64,000 nt of DNA. Source: Spiroplasma cantharicola. Its GTDB lineage: Bacteria; Bacillota_I; Bacilli_A; Mycoplasmatales; Mycoplasmataceae. The stretch is from assembly GCF_001281045.1 (NCBI RefSeq), contig NZ_CP012622.1:186001-250000 (forward strand). Reading direction: 5' to 3'. A program made the translations under genes and the position numbers. Shown here piece by piece: positions 56,301-64,000 of this stretch (the first letter of the stretch is position 1; each line of letters opens with the position of its first letter). Under the pieces are notes generated by a model. It saw only the letters and a list, made by a program, of their open reading frames with translations, ran no database searches and was not told the DNA's origin.

Positions 56301-57818
56301 ATGAATAATAATGAAATAAAAATGAAAAAAAAGAGGAAATTTAAAGTTCCTACATCTTTTACAATACTTTTCTTTGTATTGGTAACAATAATGATAGTGT
56401 CATGAATTTTACACTATTCAGGTATTAAAGTTGAAAATGAAAAAATTAAAGCTATTGGTATTATCGATTTATTTGTGTCTATTTTTCAAGGATTTAATGA
56501 TAAGGTTGAAATTATAGTTTTTGTTATGTCTATTGGTGCTTTTATTTTTATTGTAATGAAATCTAAATCTTTAGATGCTTTAACTCAAAAAATTGCATGA
56601 AAGTTTAAAGATAAAACAATATGAGCTATTCCTATTATTGTAGTATTTTTAAGTTTTTGTGGTTCAGCATATGGTATGGCTGAAGAAGCTTTAGGGTTTC
56701 ATATGATAGTTATTCCACTTATGCTTGTTGCAGGATTTGATGTTTTTACAGCAACAATTACTGTACTTCTTGGTGGAGGAATTGGGCCAATGTTAGCAAC
56801 ATTTGATCCTTTTCTAATTTTTACAGCTTCAGCTGCTGCTAATTCAAGTCAGGCTGGTATTTCTGAACCAACTGATGGATTAGCTTTTAGAATAATTGCT
56901 TGATTTTTAGTCACTGGGTTTACATCAGCATATATTATGTTTTATGCAAGAAGAGTTAAAAGAAATCCCAGTTTGTCTTATACTTTTTCAACATTAGAAG
57001 AAGATAAAAAATTTTTCTTAAAAGAACAAATAAATGAAGTACCTTTAACAAAAAAAAGAATTTCGATATGTGTAATATTTTTATTAATGTTTCTCTTAAT
57101 GATTGCTTATTTATTTCCTTGAGATACATTAATAGGAAAAAATATATTCGAAAATGCGGGTATTTGAGTACAAGAAAATATGCCATTCTTTACATCATTA
57201 GTTCCTGGATTTGGACATGGTGATATGTATGTTGTTGCTGGATTTTTCTTAATTGGGTCGTTAATTGTTTCAATTTTAAATTGAGAAGGAGAAGAGACAT
57301 TTGTTGAGGATTTACTTACTGGATCAAAAGATATGATAGGAGTTGCTTTTATTATTTCAATAGCTGGAGCAATTACTTATTTATTGAGTGAAACAGGAAT
57401 TAAATCATTGATGCTTAGTTCCATAAATGGTTCAAATAGTAATGCAATGAATCCATTTGCATTTATAGTAATAACTTTCTTATTATTTATTCCATTGTCA
57501 TTTGCATTACCTTCAACTTCAGGGTTCTCAACAGCCATCTTTCCAGTATGAGGACCTCTTGCAAATTCAGTTACAATTGGTTCTACTTCTATTACTATGG
57601 TTTCAGGAAGTATTACAGCATTTGCATTTGCAAATGGTATGGCAAATATGGTATCACCAGCATCAGGAATTGTTGTTGGAGCAGCACAAATTGGTAGAAC
57701 AAGTTATGGTACAATAATGAAAGGTACGTGAAAGTTCCATTTATCATTATTAGGTATTAATATTGCATTACTATTAATAGGAACTGGACTGAATTATACA
57801 GGTTCTCACATTTTTTAA
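56301..57818 (+). CDS. YfcC-family membrane carrier
   Basis: 505 residues with about twelve membrane segments. Belongs to the YfcC group of the DcuC-like carrier superfamily, recognised from SFTILFFVLVTIMIVSWILHYSGI at the start, GSAYGMAEEALGFHMIVIPLM, GGGIGPMLATFDPFLIFTASAAA, and the C-terminal LPSTSGFSTAIFPVWGPLAN with its NGMANMVSPASGIVVGAA. Members are often annotated as basic amino acid antiporters, but direct evidence is thin. ATG 56301 is used; an in-frame ATG at 56286 would add five residues, and neither has a good ribosome site. Confidence 0.87.
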
Positions 57819-57826
57819 GAAGAACT

Positions 57827-57852
57827 AAAAAAACCTAAAAAGGTTTTTTATT
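57827..57852 (+). terminator. Terminator after the YfcC-family gene
   Basis: AAAAAACCT / AGGTTTTTT stem with AAAA loop. Confidence 0.8.
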
Positions 57853-57867
57853 TTTTGAGGTATTTAT

Positions 57868-59676
57868 ATGAAAAAAAAGAAATTTATAAGTGATAAAGCA
57901 TTTTCAAAAAAGAAATTTATAGACTCTTTCAAAATGATTGGTGAGTGTATAAAAAGAAATCCTGCTACTTTTACAGGATATATAGTTTTTACAATTATTG
58001 ATGCAATTTTTTATTCATCAATGACAATTGTTGTTAGTCAAATGACAAAAAATATTATTAACAATGGTGAACAAGCAAATCAATTTTTATGATTTTCAAT
58101 GAGTTGAGTTAGCTGAGCATATGTTGGTTTAGGACTATTAATATTAATTGTAATTTTTGATTATCTGACAAATATTTATTCTGCATATTTTTCTAAAAAA
58201 GTTGAAATTTATTTAAGAGTAAAAGCTTTAAAAAAACTTGTTGAAGTTGATATTAGTTACTATTCAAAAAACCAATTAGGTTTAATTATGTCAAGAGTAA
58301 TTAATGACAGTCAAGGGGCAGGAGATTCATTCAATGATTTCTTGTTAAATTTATTATTTACAACTGTTAGTTTTATAGCAATGATGGTATTTATGTTTAT
58401 CTTAGACGTTAATCTTGCTTTGATTGTCTTAATGATTTTTATTGTTTTAGTAATAATAATTTGAGTTTTATTTATTTATTATCGAAGAGCAATTATCGAA
58501 TCAGTTGATGTTAAACAATCAATTGATGCAGATATTACTGACAGATTAATTAACATTAGAGCAATTAAAGCAAATGCAGCAGAAAATAGAGAAACTAAAA
58601 GAAACATGAGATTGCATGATAAATATGATAGAAAATTAAGTAAAGTAATTTGACTTCAATCTTTATTATCATTTTTCTCTTATACTTTTGCTTGGTCTCT
58701 ACCAATTATTACAATAATTGCTGCAATTGGACTTTATAAAAACTCTATGGATCCAAGCGAGTTATCACATTTGCTTGTAGCTTTTACATCAGCTACTAAT
58801 AATATTTTGTATTCTTTATTAACATTACCAATGTGAATGAGAGGACTTACAAAACTGTCTAATTGTATTATGAGATTAAATTACATTTATGATACAAATT
58901 CATTGTTAAATTTTGTAGATCAACCTGAAAAAGTAGGAGATATTGAAAAAATAACTTTTGATAGAGTTACATTTAATTATCCAGAATCACCAACAAAAAA
59001 AATATTGCCTGAAATAAATTTAACTTTTGAAAAAAACAAAAGTTATGCTTTTGTAGGCGAAACAGGTGTTGGTAAGTCAACTATTGCTAAATTATTATTA
59101 AGATTTTATGATGTTACTACAGGTCAAATATTAATTAATGGTAAAAATATTAAGCTATTAAACCCAAATGATTATCTAGATAAAGTAGGTTATGTTGAGC
59201 AAGAACCTCAAATTCTTTATGGAACTGTGATGGAAAACCTGAAGTATCCTTTCTTTGACAAGACTGATGAACAAGCAATTGAGGCTGCAAAAAAAGCAAA
59301 AATCCACAATTACATAAAAAAACTACCAATGGGTTATGATACAATTTTAGGAGAACGAGGTTTTATGTTAAGCGGAGGGCAAAAACAGCGTTTAGTAATT
59401 GCAAGAATCTTTTTAAAAGATCCTCAATTGCTAATTCTCGATGAAGCAACAAGTGCACTTGATAACGTGATTGAAAAGGAAATTCAATCAGAATTAGATA
59501 AATTAATGATTGGTAGAACAACTGTTGTTATTGCACATAGGTTAAGTACAATAAAAAATGTAAATGAAATTATTGTACTTGATAAAAATGGTGTTTCTCA
59601 GAGAGGAACATTTAACGAACTTAAAGAAAAAGAAGGTCGTTTTAAAAAATTATATACATTAGGTCTTATGAAATAG
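57868..59676 (+). CDS. ABC half-transporter (membrane domain + ATPase)
   Basis: 602 residues. The N-terminal exporter-type membrane domain has six helices (about residues 35-320). The ATPase domain follows with Walker A GETGVGKST (near 393-401), signature LSGGQKQR, Walker B LLILDEATSALD and H-loop VIAHRLS. It is expected to work as a dimer for lipids, peptides or drugs. The substrate is unknown. GAGG lies before the ATG. The PTS IIA gene starts 9 bases after its stop, so transport and sugar genes share a transcript. Confidence 0.93.
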
Positions 59677-59685
59677 GTGAGTAAA

Positions 59686-60003
59686 ATGAGCAAAATTGAC
59701 TGAGAAAATATATCGATGGAAATGATTTCTTGTATTGGAACTTCAAAATCTAATGCAATAATGGCAATTCGTTCAGCAAAAATTAAGGAATTTGAAAAAG
59801 CAAATAAATTAATGCAAGAAGCTGAAATTGAAATGACCAAAGCACATAGTCTTCATTTTGATATTGTTTCAAGAGAAGCAAATGGAGAAAAATTGGATTT
59901 AAAATTAATTTTTATTCATGCTGAAGATCAAATGCTAACTACTCAAGCTATTATTGATCTTGGAAAAGAAATGATTGAAATGTATAAAATTATAAATAAA
60001 TAA
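59686..60003 (+). CDS. PTS EIIA, lactose/cellobiose family
   Basis: 105 residues, all-helical EIIA of the lactose/cellobiose/chitobiose family. The phosphorylated His is in LIFIHAEDQMLTTQAI near residue 84, and IGTSKSNAIMAIRSAKIKEFEKA near the start matches the first helices. It needs a cognate IIB and IIC: a IIC of the same family begins at 62254, while no IIB is visible before the window ends. AGGTGAG precedes ATG 59686. Confidence 0.93.
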
Positions 60004-60023
60004 AAATTTTGGGAGGGCATAAT

Positions 60024-60983
60024 ATGCCAAAAGCATTTACAATAGATTTAGGAGCAACAACTGCAAAATGTGCTTTTTTTGAAAATATGAAAATTAAGCA
60101 AACTTTTATTTTTAAAACAATAAATAAAGATAAAATACTTGAAAATATTGCAGTAGAGGCGTTTAAAATAGCAAAAGAAAATAACATAAATATGAATGAA
60201 CTAGATTTCATTGGAATCGCAGTTTGTGGAATAGTTGATAACAAAACTGGAACAGTGATTTATTCAACAAATCTAGGCTGAAAGAATTACCCAGCAAAAA
60301 AAGAATTAATGAAGTTATTTAATAACAAAAATGTCTATGTATTAAATGATGCAAAATCTGCTGCTTATGGAGAATGAGCAATTTCTTTAAAAGGGAAGCC
60401 AGATTCTATGGCACTATTTACATTAGGAACTGGTGTTGGTGGAGGAGCTATTTTTGATAGAAAATTAGTTTTTGGAGATAACACTGGATTACCAAGTGAA
60501 CCTGGGCATGGTGGTGGATTTCAATCAGAGTGTCAATGTAGTTGTGGTTTAATTGGTTGTATAGAACCAGTATCATCAGCAACAGGGATTGAAAGAAAAT
60601 TAAGAGAGATTGGTTCAAAATCTACAGGCCCATTGGGTAAAATATACAGTCAATTAAATGGTGATATTCATATTATTGATATAGCTGATTTAGTTAAAAA
60701 TGGAGATAAAGAAGTTATTAAAATATTTGAAAATAGCTTAGAGCCATTAGCAAAATGTATTTCAGTATTAATTCATTTTTTTGATTTATCAATGATTGTT
60801 ATTGGTGGAGGTCCATCAAATTTGGGTGAACCTTTAATTCAAATTATTAAAGAAAAATTAAAAAATTACGTTTTACCAGACTTTTATTCAAGAATAACTA
60901 TCAGAACAGCTCAATTAGGAAATATGGTTGGAGCTTGGGGAGTTTATAAATATGGTATAGATAATTTAATAACAAAAAAATAA
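60024..60983 (+). CDS. ROK-family sugar kinase (glucokinase-like)
   Basis: 319 residues. The ATP site DLGATTAKCAF is at 8-18. LGTGVGGGAIFD follows, then the ROK metal motif EPGHGGG...CQCSCGLIGCIE with His and three Cys for zinc, and VIGGGPSNLG near the C-terminus. Probably phosphorylates glucose released from a disaccharide imported by the neighbouring PTS. TTG 60009 was rejected as the start because GGGAGG (60011-60016) overlaps it and ATG 60024 is correctly spaced. The last codons form part of a very long terminator stem. Confidence 0.93.
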
Positions 60984-61009
60984 ATTCTTGAATTTATTTT
61001 TTTGTTATT
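60968..61009 (+). terminator. 20-bp perfect hairpin overlapping the 3' end of the ROK gene
   Basis: Arms 60968-60987 and 60990-61009 are exact complements with a 2-base TT loop. The stem includes the last codons and stop of the kinase gene, and runs of A and T allow termination in both directions. Confidence 0.78.
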
Positions 61010-61054
61010 AAATGCTTTAAATATTATAAAATATATATAGAAAGAGTTGATTGC

Positions 61055-62248
61055 ATGAAAAAAATATTATCTTTGATGGGTACAATTGGATTAAGTTCTT
61101 CATCAATTTTATTAACAACCCAAGTTGTTTCGTGTAACGCAACTTGATCTTTGGAATATAAATCAATTTTAAAAAAGGATGCCCAATCTATTGCTGAAAA
61201 TGAGTATTTTGATATTACTAGTAAAATTGACCTATCAAATAAAATAAAAAGAAATTTATTTTCATTAGATATTAATAGTCAAATTAAGAGAAATAATGCC
61301 TTATTGAGAGAAATAACTGATGAGTCATTAGAATTATTTGCAATAGCTAGAGCTTATTTTGATTCAATGGTAGTAATTGATGATGAGGGCAATAACAATA
61401 ATGACTATTATTACTATGTTCTTCAAGATAAGGAAATTTATGGTAACGCTTCAAAAATAATGAATTATGAATCTGAGAAAAGTTTTTTAGACTTTTTTGG
61501 AGATGAAATAATAAAACCAGAATTTCAGTCAAATGCTGCTAGATTTGCAGTATTGAAAAATAACTTAAAATTTACTCAAGCTTACTATGAGGTAATAACT
61601 TCAGATTATTCTAAACAAACTTCTCAAAATAAAGCATATATTGAAAGTATTCATGAAATGAATAAATATATTGAAGATGGCTTCTTTGTACCATTATTAA
61701 AATTTATTGTAATGGAAAAAGTAATAAGTGCTGGAAACTCTTTAACAAAACTTAAATTTGATAAAAATATTATTGAATATTTAAATGTTGGTCAAAAAGG
61801 AGAAAACACACTAGATAAATATATAGGTTATTGATATGATTCTAAAAATAAAAATACAAGTGGTATTTTAACTTATAATTGAAATTGTGAACATACATAT
61901 GAAAGCAATTTAGATTTAGATTACATGAAACTTTCAAACGAACAAAAAAAAGAATATCTAAACAGTTGAAGATCATGTGAAGATTATAAAGGAAAACCAG
62001 CAAATCAATTAAGTGAAGAAGAGGCTTTAAAAATAGATGATAATTTAATTAAAGTTATGTCATTAGGAATTAATAAAAATGATTCAAAAATTAATAATGC
62101 AATTGTTGAAAAGGATTTTGGACTTGAAGAAAAAGTTCAAATTGCTCCTAGAGTTCATTTTAATGCTTTAGAGGGAATCTTAAATAATGAAGAGGTTCAA
62201 AAATTCTTTAAATACGGTTTTCAAGAAGTTGATAAAGGGGGTATTTAA
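61055..62248 (+). CDS. Lipoprotein of unknown function beside the PTS genes
   Basis: 397 residues. Signal peptide with lipobox QVVSC (Cys27); the mature part is mostly helical with a run of Asn and Tyr (DEGNNNNDYYYYV, near 112-124). Two further Cys residues near 284 and 312 could pair. No known sugar-binding motif was recognised. AGAGTTGA is a weak ribosome site. It ends 5 bases before the coiled-coil PTS gene with GGGGG overlapping its last codons, so the two are translationally linked. A role in capturing the PTS substrate is inferred from position only. Confidence 0.82.
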
Positions 62249-62253
62249 TAATT

Positions 62254-64000
62254 ATGCAAAAGTATGAAAAATATCCTGAAATTTTTGAAGCAACAAAAAT
62301 AATTAAAGAAAATAAAGTAAAACTAAAAAATAATAAAAAAGAATTATTTGAATTGTCAAATCAGCTTCATCAAAAAAAGCAAAAATTAAAATTAGTATCT
62401 TCAACATTTAATAAAATTAAAAAAGAAAAACAAAAAGATATAAAAGCGAATTTTGATTTATCACTTTCAATTGCGAAATATCAAAAAACTGATATTAATA
62501 AACTTTATGATGATTATGAAAAAGAGATTGAAAATTTAGATACAGAATATGAAACAAAAAAAATTAACAGAATTGAAAAAAATAAGTTAGATATAGAAGA
62601 AACTAAAAGTAAAATCTCTTCTATAAAAAGTCAAAAGATTTCTATGAAATCAAAAAATAAAGAACTTAAAACAAAAATTAAAAGGGATTGAATAGATAAA
62701 AAAGCTTTAATTAAAGAAGAACATTTAAAATTAATTGAGCAATTAAAAACAATTAAGTCAGAAGTTTCAGCTAATATATATGAATATAGAAAAAAATACA
62801 AAGCAGAATCTAATGATTTAATGGAGAAATGAAAAAAGGATAATAATAGTCTTGCAAATATTGATTACATTTTAAAACGCCAAAGAAAAGTTAGAAGAAT
62901 TAAACGATTTCAAAATGAATTAGATCAAACTATTTATGATTTATCTTTAAAAATAAATGAAATCAGAATTTCATATGAGAATCAAATTAGAGAAGAAAAA
63001 TTAAAAATTAAAAATCAAAAACTTTTAATTAGATATAATGCAGGAAAAGCAGATCGATTGACTATTAAAATGACAGTAGATAAAGTAACAAATGCATCTG
63101 GTAAGCTTTCAAACTGAAAATTTATGGTGGCTTTAAAGAATGGATTTTTCTCACTTATGCCATTGGTAATTGTTGGTGCTGTTTTTATTCTAATTAATAA
63201 TATTGTTTTAGGAGCAGCAAATGGAGGGTTCTTTAACTTCTTTTACCTAACTGCTGATGAACTTGCAATTTTAGATAAATTTAAAACAGTTGGTTCTTAT
63301 ATTTGAAATGGAACTTATGCATTTTTTGGTTTTCTATTAGCAGGAGCAATTGCATATCATTTAGCACCTTATTATAAGGTTAATCAATGGTCAGCTGCTA
63401 TTGTTGCTTTTGTAGCATTTCTAATTATGAGTCCATCATTTTGAACAAGCATAGGAGTTTTTGGAACTTCTGGAATGTTTACAGCCATGATTATAAGTAT
63501 TTTATCTACTGTTCTATTTGGTAGGCTTTCACAAAATGAAAAACTTAAGATTAGAATGCCTGAATCAGTACCTGATGGGGTTTCTAAATCATTTAATATT
63601 TTAATTCCATATGCTATTTCAGCAATCTTTTTTGGAATGATAGCATTTGCAATTACATGAATTGGTCAAATCGTGGGAGAAATTTCTATTGGAGCTGAAA
63701 CAGTTACATTTATTGATTTAAATGGTTTGATAACTGTAGCAATTCAAAAACCAATGGTTAATGCAGTTTCAGGATTTGGTGGAATGATTGCTATAGTACT
63801 TTTATGACAAGTACTATGATTTATGGGAATTCACGCAAGTGGAGTGCTTTCACCAATATTAGAACCAATTCAATTAGATGGTCTTACTCAAAATCAGCAA
63901 GCACTAGCAGAAGGGTTAGACCCTGAATATGTTTTTACAAATCCATTCATGAATAACTTTATATTTATGGGAGGTACTGGTGGTACGATTGGACTAATTC
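62254..64000 (+). CDS. PTS EIIC (cellobiose/lactose family) with long N-terminal coiled coil, 3' end missing
   Basis: Continues past the right edge. Residues 1 to ~270 form a highly charged Lys/Glu/Ile coiled coil with no membrane helix (e.g. LDIEETKSKISSIKSQKIS near 115). From about residue 273 (MTVDKVTNASGKLSNWKFM) an ordinary lactose/cellobiose-type EIIC begins: ALKNGFFSLMPLVIVGAVFIL, FGFLLAGAIAYHL, LLWQVLWFMGIHASGVLSP and FMGGTGGTIGL. The frame is unbroken across the join with TGA as Trp. No start codon with a ribosome site is seen at the EIIC boundary, so it is a true fusion. Related EIIC proteins normally start right at the membrane domain. Confidence 0.9.

Noticed and set aside
60009-60023. 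TTG start for the ROK kinase
   Set aside because: It overlaps the GGGAGG ribosome site of ATG 60024.

Overview
The window is AT-rich, densely packed DNA from a mollicute that reads TGA as tryptophan: almost every conserved gene (gpmI, thrS, phnE, typA, eno and others) has in-frame TGA codons where relatives have Trp and runs on to TAA or TAG. Cell-wall genes are absent, lipoproteins and phosphotransferase-system (PTS) sugar transporters are prominent, and glycolysis is nearly complete. This fits the Entomoplasma/Mesoplasma/Spiroplasma side of the Mollicutes; I cannot fix the genus from sequence alone.

Layout. 1-7050: 3' end of formate-THF ligase, NADH oxidase (minus), an unknown gene, nagB, tpiA, a HAD phosphatase and gpmI. 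7079-10463: five tandem copies of a small lipoprotein gene on the minus strand, with mosaic sequence and a covarying terminator hairpin. 10562-15467: two large surface-type proteins (939 and 707 aa) that share a degenerate repeat. 15631-17849 (minus): a polytopic membrane protein and a ferredoxin-NADP reductase-like flavoprotein. 17916-21873: tsaE, tsaB, two small membrane proteins and a PTS IIC-IIB permease. 22035-24486 (minus): an ABC exporter whose promoter carries a 17-base poly(A) tract. 24691-29944: tRNA-Ser(GCT), a DarT-like gene, proS, ntdP, lepA and a GNAT gene. 30066-34671: membrane proteins of unknown function, a YgjP-type metallopeptidase and a J-domain protein. 34836-37507: a second ABC exporter. 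37657-46969: typA, eno, PAP2, ruvX, hpt, pfkA and two tandem pyruvate kinases. 47174-51847: phnD-phnC-phnE, with a double-length PhnE. 51858-57818: DHH phosphoesterase, thrS with a degraded editing site, a formate/nitrite-type channel, a tiny Lys/Arg-rich leader ORF and a YfcC-family carrier. 57868-64000: an ABC half-transporter, a cellobiose-type PTS IIA, a ROK sugar kinase, a lipoprotein, and a PTS IIC with a long N-terminal coiled coil, cut by the window end.

How it fits together. Sugars enter by PTS (19768, and the 59686/62254 set). They are processed by nagB, the ROK kinase, pfkA, tpiA, gpmI, eno and two pyruvate kinases, while nox can reoxidise NADH. The fhs and FNT-channel genes suggest formate/one-carbon handling. 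The remainder is translation machinery (lepA, typA, proS, thrS, tsaE/tsaB) and a large, largely uncharacterised cell-surface complement.

The most interesting unexplained elements are the coiled-coil/IIC fusion, the lipoprotein array next to the repeat-bearing giant proteins, the poly(A) promoter, the basic leader peptide before the YfcC carrier, and the DarT-like protein that appears to lack its catalytic glutamate. No CRISPR array, insertion sequence, rRNA or replication origin was seen, and no gene-free stretch exceeds about 300 bases.
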